DNA of 64,000 nucleotides, from NCBI RefSeq assembly GCF_029525555.1, contig NZ_JAPDHZ010000002.1, positions 1,711,868 through 1,775,867 on the forward strand. Direction: 5' to 3'. The DNA is from Cohnella ginsengisoli (lineage in GTDB: Bacteria; Bacillota; Bacilli; Paenibacillales; Paenibacillaceae). This document shows positions 1-9,033 of the stretch, one piece after another. How positions within the stretch are numbered: the stretch's first letter is position 1; each line of letters begins with the position of its first letter. Position numbers and translations under genes: made by a program. The notes below the pieces were generated by a model. That model had not been told where the DNA came from. It did no database searches and saw nothing but the letters and a program-made list of their open reading frames with translations.

Positions 1-644
1 ATCCCGCACGCGAATCAGATGCTCTTCGCCGAAGTCCCGCAGCCCGCAATCTGCCGCCGCCTCTCTTGCTCCAGCGAGCCGTTCGTAATGATCCGTCGAC
101 GTGAACTCGTCGACGATCGCGATATGGGCATGTCCCATGGCGGCCAAATGCTGGATGGCGGCATAGCCGCCCTTGCGATGGTCGGCTCGAATGCTGGGCA
201 CCTTGGCCGATTGCAGCCGGTTGAATACGAGTACGGCCGGCACCGCCGATGCCAGCTCGGCAAAATGCTCCTCCGTATAGGGAACGGTCGTAAAGATCGC
301 GCCCCCGATCCCTTTCTCCGCAAAGTAGGCCTGGAGATCTTCCTTTTTCTTCGGCACATCCTCCAGCGCGCACAGCTTCACGCTCATCCGCTCGGCGAAC
401 GCAACCTCGCCGATGCCGGAAATGATGCTGCTCTCCACGGGAAGCGACCGCGTCGACGTAAAAAAAGGCCAGCTCCTTGGGCCGCTGCACGGAGGCGCCG
501 AGCTTGGGCGAGAAATTATGCCGGTCCATAATCTGGAGCACGCGATCGCGCGTCTTGACGTTGACGGCCTCCGGCTTATTCATCACGCGGGATACGGTGG
601 CGATAGAAACCCCCCGCTTCTTTGGCGATATCGTAAATGTTCAT
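1..644 (-). pseudogene. LacI-family transcriptional regulator, partial, with two frameshifts
   Basis: The start codon is at 642-644, behind a GGGAG ribosome site. The gene runs off the left edge of the window. After correcting two homopolymers it encodes an N-terminal LacI helix-turn-helix (MNIYDIAKEAGVSIATVSRV) and a periplasmic-binding-like sensor domain, with ADHRKGGYAAIQHL typical of the family. The breaks are one extra base in C6 at 610-615, inside the DNA-binding helix, and one in A7 at 460-466. Both lie in runs, so sequencing error is more likely than true decay. It is divergent from the secreted-protein gene at 909 and may regulate it. The ligand is unknown, probably a sugar. Confidence 0.8.
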
Positions 645-670
645 CGATTCGTAACTCCCGTTTTTGTTTC

Positions 671-700
671 AGTATAGCACCGATCATGAAAGTCTTACAA
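671..700 (-). promoter_or_regulatory. Promoter of the LacI-type regulator gene
   Basis: On the minus strand TTGTAA (695-700) is followed by an 18-bp spacer and TATACT (671-676), about 30 bp upstream of the start codon at 644. Seen by eye only. Confidence 0.5.
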
Positions 701-786
701 ATTCATTCACAAAAAAAAGATTTAGACTTGCATGGTCAGGGATTTAACAAAGAGAGCTTGACGTTTTCGAGCCGCAAACTTTAAGA

Positions 787-792
787 TATAAT
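787..792 (+). promoter_or_regulatory. Candidate -10 box for the secreted-protein gene
   Basis: A perfect TATAAT stands about 115 bp before the gene at 909. The matching -35 is poor: TTTTCG at 764-769 gives a 17-bp spacer, and the TTGACG at 758 is too far away. This suits a regulated promoter. The 264-bp gap 645-908 holds only this box and the divergent LacI promoter. Confidence 0.4.
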
Positions 793-908
793 CGAAAATA
801 AAATGAAACACTTACAGAAAGAAATTATAAGGCGTGATATGTTCACCAGGAGGTTTCCAACGCCTGCCTATCCACAATTGAGAGCGCAATCAAAGGAGGA
901 TTCCGATT

Positions 909-2842
909 ATGAAGCATTCGAACAAGGCGCTCGCCGTCACCATGGCAGGTTCGCTGCTCGCAGGCTATGCCCCTTCCGCTCACGCGGCCACCAAAACCGT
1001 CGACTTCGCCAACTTTCCCGTCAACTTCGCGCACCTTAACTGGCAAACGGTGACTTCGCACACGGCCACTACCGGCTTTACCTATACGCTCGGTAACGGC
1101 AACGGCCAACGAACCAATCAACACGGCGTGTCCTGGCCGGATAGCGCCTATTACGACACGGTGCTCGGCAGCGGCGGTTACGCGGCCGTCAATAGCTGGC
1201 CCATGGAATCCCTCGTCCTCTATGCGACGGAGAAAAACGGCAACTGGCTGGCGAACGGCTGGAATTACACGCAGGATATGGCGGAAGGCGCCAGCGCCGT
1301 CGACGATTCTGCCCGGGCGGCTATCGCGCTTGCAGACGATTACTTGCTGAACGGCAACCTGACGTCCTATCAAAGCGCGCGGGATCTGCTCACGTTTACG
1401 GCCTATATGACGACTTTAAGCGGCAAGGTATACAATTTCGCCTGGCTGGACGCGCCCGCGCTGTTCGGCTGGGACCCGGTGCAGCAGGGCGTCGACAAGC
1501 ACTTTATGTACCGGTCGGAGTTCGTCAAGCGCACGCAGTATCCGTCCGCGCTGCCGAACGGCGACTGGATGGATGCCGCCTCGGACCCTTCTCACATTTT
1601 GAAGAACGACTCAAACCAACCTGTCGCCGCCCCGCCCTTTATCTCGCATCCGAAATACTCGATTTACATGGACGACCTGCGAGATCCGACAGGCGCCGAT
1701 ATCGCCCCCGTCTACGACGGTCCGCTCTATACGACCGCATCGGGCGGCGTCACCGGCTACAAGACCGGCATCAAGAAGACCTGGACCACCAGCACGCACG
1801 AGATCGGGCTCGACGACGCGCGTAATTTGTGGGCGATGGTCAAAGGGCTGCACATGCTGCAAAAGCTCAAATACACGAACGGTTCGCTGACCGCCGACCA
1901 GCTCTATTTCGCCAAATTCCTCGAAAATCATATCCAGCGCATGATGAATAACGTGCTCGCTTACAACTTGACGGGCTTCGACTCGAAGATGGCCAGCACT
2001 CTGCTCATCGCATTCACCGATTATTACAGGCTGCTGTACGGCACGACGGATTACGGCACTTATACCCCCGTCCTTCCGGCCAACGGCAACACGACCGCGA
2101 CCAATGACGACCGTCCGTCACAGAGTACTCTTTACGCGCAGATCGACGTGCTTCTGAACAGCATCACCGCCAAGCAGCTTCACACGACCGATTGGAGAAA
2201 CGGTATCTTCGTCGACGACGCGACCGCCGGCAATTGGTACGCTTGGGGCGAACTTCAAATCTACGCCCTCTCCAATGTGTACGCGATGAAGCGCTCGATC
2301 GGCCAAACGCCGGCGCAACTGAACGGCTTGCTGGATATCATTACTTATTCGGCGGACAACTTCTACGGCCTCGAAGCTTATCACTATATCGACGGCGTCA
2401 ACAACTTCAGCCGCACCAAGGAGCGGATCACGCAGATCAACGGCTGGAACGCGCAGTTCCATACCAATTCCGCGCAGTTCGCCTACCAGAACTCCTCGCT
2501 CGTCGTCGGGCTCAAGGCGCTTGCCGAAGCTTATTACCTCTCGGGGCGGGCGGATGCGGCGGCCAAGCGCACGCAATACCTCGAATATGCGAAACGAGTG
2601 GCGACCTGGTTCATCGGCAATAACAACGCGCTTGCGGAAATGTATGACGGGGCTCCCGGCACGGGGACGTATAAAGGCCAGGGGGGCCGTGTTCGACGGC
2701 ATCACCGTCAACGGCGGCGTGCCGACGGTCAACCGCGGAGCCGGCGGCGAATCGTCCGCGGAAGGCCTCTGGGCGATGATCCATATCAAAAAAGGCCATC
2801 TCGCAGTATGGCCTCTCTTCAAGCTTCTCGTTCGATTATTAA
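909..2842 (+). CDS. Secreted protein of unknown function, probably all-helical; two frameshifts near the 3' end
   Basis: Start ATG 909 follows an excellent AAAGGAGG (893-900). The corrected product has 643 residues. It begins with a signal peptide (about 27 residues, ending SAHA|ATK). The mature part is rich in Trp, Tyr and Asn, with long helical stretches that recall alpha/alpha-toroid glycosidases or lyases, but I recognise no family. The reading frame breaks at G6 2681-2686 and again at A6 2788-2793. Removing one base at each gives a smooth C-terminus ending ...SFSFDY at the TAA 2840-2842. Uncorrected, the frame runs on to 2900 as low-complexity Arg-rich sequence. The divergent LacI-type regulator suggests a role in carbohydrate use, which is an inference. 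Confidence 0.65.
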
Positions 2843-2901
2843 ACGGCGCGTCGACATCGCGATTCTCGCTCGCGCAATAAAGGCCTGCCGCACAAAATAA
2901 G

Positions 2902-2950
2902 AAGATCGCCCTCACCCAACCAGAAAGGCTTAGGGGAAGGCGATCTTTTT
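2902..2950. terminator. Rho-independent terminator, probably bidirectional
   Basis: AAGATCGCC (2902-2910) pairs with GGCGATCTT (2939-2947) and is followed by T residues to 2950. It sits between the convergent 909 and DinB-like genes and can serve both. Confidence 0.75.
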
Positions 2951-2988
2951 CGAGCGGCTGCCAACTATTCTTCACCGCCCTTTGGACT

Positions 2989-3483
2989 TCATGAAGCGGA
3001 TACGCCGCCCGCCGATCGGACGCTTGCCGCCTTGGCCAGACTCCCGCAAGTCGCCAGGTGCATCGATTCATGCATCAGGCCGAAGTTGAACAGCTCGCCG
3101 GCGAGGCGGAACGTCAGCGGTCCGAACTGCAATGGCGACGGCAGCGGCTCGTTCAGCCTTTCCGGAGCGATCTCGTCGAAGGAGGCAAGCTGGCGCGCCA
3201 TCAGATCGAGGAGCTCCTCCTTGTCCGGCGGCGCCGCGGTCCAATCCGCGGGCTTCGTGCCGGAGTTAAAGAAGGCGGCATAAGCGGACGGAATAGCCGA
3301 CTCGGCGGAAAAGCAGAGCGACCGGTACGCGTCCATCCAGTAGACGAGATGGCCGACGTTCCAGCGAATCGTGTTGTTGAAGCCTACGGGACGAACGTCG
3401 AACAGCGATTCGGGAATGGCTTCTACCGCATCCATGGACAACCGGCGAACGGTCTTGGCGGAATCGATGATAATCTGGGACAT
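2989..3483 (-). CDS. DinB/YfiT-like four-helix metal-binding protein
   Basis: The 164-residue product starts at ATG 3483 behind GAGGAGGT with 7-nt spacing. It has the DinB-family layout: a first helix with a conserved His (NVGHLVYWMDAY), a long middle helix, and a C-terminal MHESMHLA segment giving the two further histidines of the usual metal triad. Family members include bacillithiol-dependent transferases and stress proteins; the substrate here cannot be told. It is divergently transcribed from a LysR gene, with a palindrome centred about 65 bp before its predicted transcription start. LysR control is therefore likely. Confidence 0.75.
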   Translation of the reverse strand: MSQIIIDSAKTVRRLSMDAVEAIPESLFDVRPVGFNNTIRWNVGHLVYWMDAYRSLCFSAESAIPSAYAAFFNSGTKPADWTAAPPDKEELLDLMARQLASFDEIAPERLNEPLPSPLQFGPLTFRLAGELFNFGLMHESMHLATCGSLAKAASVRSAGGVSAS

Positions 3484-3528
3484 GGATCATACCTCCTCGG
3501 CGAATGAGCGGGATCTGAATCTGACCCT

Positions 3529-3557
3529 AGTTTAAGTCCGGTCGCACGCGTCATCAA
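3529..3557 (-). promoter_or_regulatory. Promoter of the DinB-like gene
   Basis: On the minus strand TTGATG (3552-3557), a 17-bp spacer and TAAACT (3529-3534). The inferred transcription start is near 3522, about 40 bp upstream of the ribosome site. Confidence 0.55.
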
Positions 3558-3575
3558 TGCAGCCGTCCTTATCGA

Positions 3576-3598
3576 ATCGTTAAGCGAAACTTAACGAT
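3576..3598. promoter_or_regulatory. LysR-type operator between divergent genes
   Basis: A perfect inverted repeat ATCGTTAAG-CGAAA-CTTAACGAT contains the T-N11-A core TAAG-N5-CTTA. Its centre (3587) lies at about -65 relative to the DinB-like promoter and just upstream of the LysR promoter. This is the classic recognition-site position for LysR activation with autoregulation. Confidence 0.75.
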
Positions 3599-3604
3599 CT
3601 GGCG

Positions 3605-3634
3605 TTGACATCCGCGAAGCGCGCAGTTCAAAAT
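3605..3634 (+). promoter_or_regulatory. Promoter of the LysR-type regulator gene
   Basis: Consensus TTGACA (3605-3610), an 18-bp spacer and CAAAAT (3629-3634). It abuts the palindromic operator. Confidence 0.55.
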
Positions 3635-3692
3635 AAAATGACGGACTGCGAGATCGGTTCCATAAGTTTGCGATCGGAAGGCGGGAACGGGG

Positions 3693-4595
3693 ATGGAGCT
3701 GAAGCAGCTTCAATATTTTATGGCGGTCTGCGAGGAGCTGCACTTCTCGCGGGCAGCCGAGCGGATGGGCGTGAGCGCGCCGAATATCAGCCAGCAAATT
3801 CGGGCGTTGGAAGAGGAGCTCGGCATGCTGCTGTTCGACCGCGTCGGCAGAAAAATCGCGCTCACCGACGCCGGCGCGATTCTGCGGGAGCATGGCACGG
3901 CCGTCCTGAGGCATCTGCGACAGGCGGGCGACGCCATCGCCGACTTGAAGCACAAGCAAGGCGGGGCGATCTCCATCGGCGTTTTGCCCGGAGACGCGGA
4001 CCTGCTGTTCAACGCGCTGCTGCTCGATTTCCACCGTGCCTACCCTCAAGTCTCGGTATCGCTGCTGGAAACGATGAAAGTGACGGAGCAGGTGCTCGAC
4101 CGCAGCATCGATATCGGCGTGACGATCGGTCCCGTCGCCGACGAGCGCCTGACGGCGATCCCCTTGTTCCGCGAGGAATTCGCGCTGGCCGTGGACAGCC
4201 AGCATCCTCTGGCGAGCGAGAGCGCCGTGCCGCTCGCCAAGCTGGCTTCGCTCAAGCTCGTTCTGTTCCCGGGCGATCATCAATGCCGCAGGCTCCTGGA
4301 GCAATCCTGCATGGAGCAGGGTTTCCGCGTGAAGCCGCATCTGGAAACGACCACGCTGACCTCCCTGCTGCACATGGTCGAACAGGGCTTCGGCGCATGC
4401 GTCCTTCCGCGATTGCTTTTGGAAAATTTGGATCGAGACGGCATACGAACCTTGCGCCTAATCCAACCCACGCCGAGTCAGGACATCTGCCTCGTCTACC
4501 GCAGCGACAGGTACGTCGGGTATGCCATGCGGACCTTTATCAAGACGCTTCGAAATTATATCGAGGCCGCGATCCGGCACGCGAAAATCTCTTAA
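3693..4595 (+). CDS. LysR-family transcriptional regulator
   Basis: The 300-residue product has the standard LysR length. The N-terminal winged helix-turn-helix (about residues 1-60) carries FSRAAERMGVSAPNISQQIR and GRKIALTDAG. A linker helix follows, then a type-2 periplasmic-binding effector domain from about residue 90. The nearest subfamily by eye is CynR/CbbR-like, which is not secure. It is divergent from the DinB-like gene and shares the palindrome at 3576-3598, its likely binding site. The ribosome site before ATG 3693 is weak (GGCGGG), but no better start exists. Confidence 0.85.
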   Translation: MELKQLQYFMAVCEELHFSRAAERMGVSAPNISQQIRALEEELGMLLFDRVGRKIALTDAGAILREHGTAVLRHLRQAGDAIADLKHKQGGAISIGVLPGDADLLFNALLLDFHRAYPQVSVSLLETMKVTEQVLDRSIDIGVTIGPVADERLTAIPLFREEFALAVDSQHPLASESAVPLAKLASLKLVLFPGDHQCRRLLEQSCMEQGFRVKPHLETTTLTSLLHMVEQGFGACVLPRLLLENLDRDGIRTLRLIQPTPSQDICLVYRSDRYVGYAMRTFIKTLRNYIEAAIRHAKIS

Positions 4596-4636
4596 CGCTC
4601 AATCCGGAGCATGGCCGCGACGCCTTAAACGCAAAG

Positions 4637-4681
4637 AACCGTATTCGCGCGTCCCACGTGGAGCCGCGAATACGGTTTTTT
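4637..4681. terminator. Terminator between convergent LysR gene and araB
   Basis: A 13-bp perfect stem, AACCGTATTCGCG (4637-4649) with CGCGAATACGGTT (4665-4677), runs into a T stretch on the plus strand. It is strong for the LysR gene and may also stop araB transcripts. Confidence 0.8.
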
Positions 4682-4692
4682 GCCGACCTTCC

Positions 4693-6366
4693 TTACTTCG
4701 ACGCCTCTTCCTTCAGCGCCTTCAGGCGCTTCATGACGTCGTTCGCCCCGCGACCGAAGTAGTCGTGCAGCGTCCGGTACTCCGCGTACAGCCGCTCGTA
4801 TACCGCCACGTTCTCGGGGATCGGCTTAAACGTCTCCTCGCGCACGCGCGCCATCGCCTTCGCCGCGTCGACGACGCTGTCGTAGCCGCCCTTCGCCGCG
4901 CCGGCCGCCACCGCGCCGAACATCGCAGCCCCGACCGCCGGCGTCTGCTTCGAGTCCGCCACCTTGATCTCCCGGTTCGTCACATCCGCGTAGATCTGCA
5001 TGAGCAGCGCGTTTTTCTGCGGCAGTCCGCCGCACGCGTACACTTCGTGAACCGGCACGCCGTTATTATGGAACGCGTCGATAATCGTCCGCGTCCCGAA
5101 CGCCGTCGCTTCGAGCAGCGTGCGATACATTTCCTCCGGCTTCGTCAGCAGCGTGTAGCCGACGACGACGCCTGTCAGGTTCGTGTCCACGAGCACCGAG
5201 CGGTTGCCGTTCCACCAGTCGAGCGCCACGAGGCCCGTCTCGCCCGGCTTGTACTGCGCCGCGCGCTCCGTCAGCCACTGATGCACGCCGACTCCTTCTT
5301 TTTCCGCCGCTTCCTTCACGTACGCCGGTACCGCTTCCTCGACGAACCATTCGAAGATGTCGCCGACCGCCGACTGCCCGGCTTCGTAGCCCATGTAGCC
5401 TTCGATGATGCCGTCCTCGACGACGCCGCACATGCCTTCGACTTCGACTTCTTCCTTGCCGAGCAGCATGTGGCAGATCGACGTGCCCATCGCCATGACC
5501 AGCTTGCCTTCGTCCACGACGCCGACCGCCGGCACCGCCGCATGCGCGTCTACGTTGCCGACCGCGATCGCCGTGCCCGCGACCAAGCCCGTCAATGTAG
5601 CCATTTCCGCCGTCAATTCGCCGGCCTTCGTGCCGAGCGGCTTGATGTCGCCGCGCAGCTTCGTTGACGTCAGATCTTCAAGCCGCGGATCGAGCGCTTT
5701 GAAGAAGTCCCGGCTCGGGTAGCCCTCTTGCTTATGCCAGATCGACTTGTAGCCGGCCGTGCAGCTGTTGCGCACGAACGCGCCCGTCAGCTGCGAGATG
5801 ACCCAGTCGGTCGCTTCCGTGAACAGGTCGGTCGCCTCGTACACTTCAGGCGCTTCGTTCAGGATCTGCCACACCTTGGCGATCATCCACTCCGACGAGA
5901 TCTTGCCGCCGTAGCGCGGCAGAAACTTCTCGCCCCGCTCCGCCGCAATGGCGTTCAAGCGGTCCGCCTCGTCCTGCGCGGCATGATGCTTCCACAGCTT
6001 GACCCAGCCGTGCGGATTGTCCCGCCACTCGTCCTTGAAGCACAGCGGCGTGCCGCTCGCGTCGACGAGCAGCATCGTGCAGGCCGTGAAGTCGATGCCG
6101 AGGCCGATGACGTCCTCCGCAGCGACGCCGGACGCCGCGAGCACGGCCGGCACCGAGCGGCGCAGCACCTCCAGGTAATCGTCCGGATGCTGCAGCGCCC
6201 AGTCATGGCCGAGCTTGATGCCGGAGACCGGCAGCTGCTCGTCGATGACGCCGTGCGGGTATGGCGTGACGTGGTCCGCGATCTCGTGGCCGTTCGACAG
6301 GTCGACGAGCACCGCGCGGCCCGATTGCGTGCCGTAGTCGACGCCGATGGCGTATTTTGCGCTCAT
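4693..6366 (-). CDS. araB: L-ribulokinase
   Basis: The 557-residue FGGY-family carbohydrate kinase phosphorylates L-ribulose to L-ribulose 5-phosphate in L-arabinose catabolism. The N-terminal ATPase motif [15 protein letters not shown] is at residues 8-22, the family region [13 protein letters not shown] near residue 90, and the C-terminal nucleotide-binding part includes [11 protein letters not shown] and ACGGLPQKN. Length and motifs match Bacillus AraB. Start ATG 6366 has GAGGAGG. It lies 67 bp after araD in the same direction, so the two form an operon. No araA isomerase is present in the window. Confidence 0.95.
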   Translation of the reverse strand: MSAKYAIGVDYGTQSGRAVLVDLSNGHEIADHVTPYPHGVIDEQLPVSGIKLGHDWALQHPDDYLEVLRRSVPAVLAASGVAAEDVIGLGIDFTACTMLLVDASGTPLCFKDEWRDNPHGWVKLWKHHAAQDEADRLNAIAAERGEKFLPRYGGKISSEWMIAKVWQILNEAPEVYEATDLFTEATDWVISQLTGAFVRNSCTAGYKSIWHKQEGYPSRDFFKALDPRLEDLTSTKLRGDIKPLGTKAGELTAEMATLTGLVAGTAIAVGNVDAHAAVPAVGVVDEGKLVMAMGTSICHMLLGKEEVEVEGMCGVVEDGIIEGYMGYEAGQSAVGDIFEWFVEEAVPAYVKEAAEKEGVGVHQWLTERAAQYKPGETGLVALDWWNGNRSVLVDTNLTGVVVGYTLLTKPEEMYRTLLEATAFGTRTIIDAFHNNGVPVHEVYACGGLPQKNALLMQIYADVTNREIKVADSKQTPAVGAAMFGAVAAGAAKGGYDSVVDAAKAMARVREETFKPIPENVAVYERLYAEYRTLHDYFGRGANDVMKRLKALKEEASK

Positions 6367-6433
6367 GATATTGCCTCCTCGTAGGATGGATGATTGAATG
6401 AATGCGCAGAAGTCTTCTTTTTTTACGTAACGC

Positions 6434-7135
6434 TTAATGCGCGTCGCCTGGCTGACCGTAGTATGCGTTCGCGCCGTGCTTGCGCAAATAATGCTTGTCG
6501 AGCAGCTCCTGCTGCATGGACGGAATACCCGCGTTCAGCTGCCGTGTATGGTACGCCATCTTCGCGACCTCCTCCAGCACGACTGCATTGTGCAGCGCGT
6601 TCATGGCGTTCTTGCCCCAGGCGAACGGCGCATGGCTGTATACCAGCACGCCCGGCACCTGCTGCGGGTCGATCCCGCGGAACGCCTCGACGATGACGTT
6701 GCCCGTCTCGTGCTCGTAAGCGCCTTCGATCTCCGCCGGCGTCATCGCCCGCGTGCACGGGATCGTCCCGTAAAAGTAGTCCGCCTGCGTCGTACCGAGC
6801 GCCGGAATGCCCTGGCCGGCCTGCGACCAGATCGTCGCCCACGGCGAGTGCGTATGCACGATGCCGCCAATGCCGGGAAACGAGCGGTACAGCACGAGAT
6901 GCGTCGGCGTATCCGAAGACGGACGCAGATCGCCTTCGACGACGTTGCCTTCCAGATCGAGCACGACCATCTGCTCCGGCCGAAGCTCTTCGTAAGGCAC
7001 GCCGCTCGGCTTGATGACCATCAGGCCGGATTCGCGGTCGAAGCCGCTGACATTGCCCCAGGTGAACGTGACGAGTCCGTACTTCGGCAGCTCGGCGTTC
7101 GCCTGGCATACTTCCGCTTTTAATTGCTCCAGCAT
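6434..7135 (-). CDS. araD: L-ribulose-5-phosphate 4-epimerase
   Basis: The 233-residue class II aldolase-family epimerase converts L-ribulose 5-phosphate to D-xylulose 5-phosphate. Zinc ligands are visible as H94 and H96 (VHTHSPW) and H168 (SHAPFAWG); catalytic acidic D75 and D119 are also in place. Start ATG 7135 was chosen because AAAGGAT precedes it and because the longer upstream frame has no family similarity. It is the first gene of araDB, behind a promoter with an AraR operator and a cre site. Confidence 0.95.
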   Translation of the reverse strand: MLEQLKAEVCQANAELPKYGLVTFTWGNVSGFDRESGLMVIKPSGVPYEELRPEQMVVLDLEGNVVEGDLRPSSDTPTHLVLYRSFPGIGGIVHTHSPWATIWSQAGQGIPALGTTQADYFYGTIPCTRAMTPAEIEGAYEHETGNVIVEAFRGIDPQQVPGVLVYSHAPFAWGKNAMNALHNAVVLEEVAKMAYHTRQLNAGIPSMQQELLDKHYLRKHGANAYYGQPGDAH

Positions 7136-7230
7136 GTGCGCACATCCTTTATTTAAAAATGGCTGTAGACAAATCGTTATTTCGCGCTTTCGCGAGTCGT
7201 CGCGGACAGATGTCCACACAATTGCATGCC

Positions 7231-7244
7231 TGACGTCGCTTACA
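7231..7244 (-). promoter_or_regulatory. Candidate CcpA cre site at the araD transcription start
   Basis: On the minus strand TGTAAGCGACGTCA matches TGWAANCGNTNWCA at 13 of 14 positions. It begins immediately downstream of the -10 box, a position that gives catabolite repression in Bacillus. Confidence 0.6.
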
Positions 7245-7272
7245 TTATATACTTGTACGTACATGTTGTCGA
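7244..7272 (-). promoter_or_regulatory. araDB promoter
   Basis: On the minus strand TCGACA (7267-7272), exactly 17 bp, and TATAAT (7244-7249). The spacer is filled by the AraR operator. The leader to araD is about 100 bp. Confidence 0.75.
7251..7266. promoter_or_regulatory. AraR operator of araDB
   Basis: ACTTGTACGTACATGT is an almost perfect palindrome matching the Bacillus AraR box (TTGTACGTACAA core). It lies between -35 and -10, so bound repressor would block polymerase until arabinose is present. Confidence 0.8.
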
Positions 7273-7305
7273 GAAAAAACCCTCGGAGACAATCCCCCCG
7301 AGGGT
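7272..7305 (-). terminator. Terminator of the upstream sugar operon
   Basis: ACCCTCGG (7279-7286) pairs with CCGAGGGT (7298-7305). On the minus strand the stem is followed by six T. It ends the GH127-like gene and insulates araDB, so araDB depends on its own promoter. Confidence 0.75.
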
Positions 7306-7323
7306 CCAAACCATGCTTCTGCC

Positions 7324-9004
7324 TCAACCACGCGTGCCTTGCGCGTCCAGCTCGAACAGCACCCTGCGCCGATCTTCCATCGCGTCGGATTCGCTCATGC
7401 CGGTCAAGTCGGTCAACGGGGCGAATACGGTGCCGTCCGTCTCGGACTCATAAACGGCGGGGCCGATCGGGCGGAGCGCCGCCAGCCGCGCCTGCGCGCC
7501 GCCCCCCGCTGCCCCGAGCACCAGCACGCCGTGCCGGATGACTTGTCCCTGGCCGGCATGCCGAGAGTTGCGTACGGTTTCGGCCCGCAGCGGCACGGGA
7601 AATCGAAATTCAATCGTATCGCCGGCCAGCCATACGCGCGTCAGCTCGGCGAAGCCGTCCGCGATCGCATACGCAAACGGCGTGCCGTTAAGCAGCAGCT
7701 CCGCTTCCCGTTCCCCGCACCAGGAGGGCACGTACAGCCGAAGCCGTACGGCCTCCGCTCCCCGGGCCTCGCTAACGCGCAGGCGCACGTTCCCCTCGAA
7801 CGGATAAGCCGTCTTTTGCTCGAGGGCGAGCCGCCCGCCGCCCGCCCAGTCCGCCGAGAACGCGCTGTCGTTGTAAAACGGGAGCGTGACCGTGCAATCT
7901 TCCGCCACGTACAGAGACAGCACGGCCTGCGCCAGGCCGTCGCCGCCCCGCATCGAACAGCACCAGTACGCTTCGAACAAATCCCGGCGCGGCGACAGAT
8001 ACGCGTCCTTCGCCCCTGCGCAGCAGTCGCAGCCGAACCCGCCGTTCGGACGCTGGCCGTAGCTCAGCCCGTTATAAAGAATCGAATGCGCATCCTCGAG
8101 ATAACGCATCTCTCCCGTATGCGCCCACAGCGCCTTGGCCAACAGGAACGAATCGACGACCGCGCACGGCTCCGTCCATTCCGGACGTCGGAACCAGTTG
8201 TAGTTGGCGTAATTTTCCGTCATCCCCTCCCGGACGTACAGCGCGTAGATGCGACTCGCCAGGCGCAGCAACTCGGGATCTCCCGTCGATTCGTAGTGCC
8301 GTACGATGCCTCTGGCCGCAGATAACGTCGCATGGGTCTGGAACGACAGCCCGGTCCAATCGATCGTGCGGAATACCGCGATCATCTCGTCGATCAGGGC
8401 GCGCAGCTCCGGCCATCGGAGCACCCGGTAAGCGTGGGTCGCGCCGTCCAGCAAAATGAAGGCGCAGCCGACATCCGTAGACGGATACCAGTTGCCGATC
8501 CGCTCGCCGGTCGGTTCGCCGATCGCTTCTCCCTCCAGGTCGCGATCGGCGCGTTCGACGGGGTACGTTCGGTAATATCCCGTTGCAGGCAGCAGCAGCT
8601 CCCGGACGACCTTCCGGAGATGACGCAGCGCCCGCTCGTCTTGATTTCCTTCGTAGATCTCGCACATCGCCCGCAAAAACCAGCTATGTCCGGACAACTG
8701 CTGCTCGTCCAGCTCGCCCGCGGGATACAGGTCGCCGAAGTAGCCCCTGTCGTTCAAATGACCGTCGACGGCGTCCAGCATCGCTTCCAAATAAAGCGGA
8801 GCCCGGCCGGTAGCCCGCTCCAGCGCCGCTAAACCGAGCATGATTCGGCCTTCCCAATCCGCAGGCCAGCTGTATGCCTTTTTTGAAGATCGTATCCGGC
8901 CGGTACTCCGTTTGCTCCAGCCTGTCGTAACTCAATGCGGATCGCGCGCCCAAATAGCCGGCGGCCTTGATCGATACATCGATCGTCGCTTCCTTGCTCG
9001 TCAT
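7324..9004 (-). CDS. GH127/DUF1680-like glycoside hydrolase (frameshifted)
   Basis: The corrected product has 559 residues. Start ATG 9004 has GGAAGG upstream. One extra base in T6 8879-8884 separates the first 40 or so residues from the rest; removing it gives the continuous [18 protein letters not shown]. The middle resembles an alpha/alpha toroid with paired cysteines (FGCDCCAG and YWCCSMRGG), recalling the Cys-Cys and zinc site of GH127 beta-L-arabinofuranosidases. A beta-rich C-terminal part follows. No signal peptide is seen, so a cytoplasmic enzyme on imported oligosaccharides is likely. Position beside araDB fits an arabinose-containing substrate. The family assignment is by motif only. 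Confidence 0.5.
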
Positions 9005-9033
9005 TTTCGAACGTCCTTCCTTATCGGCCAGCC

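Noticed and set aside
758..792. TTGACG (758-763) as the -35 partner of TATAAT (787-792)
   Set aside because: The spacer would be 23 bp, too long for a sigma-A promoter.
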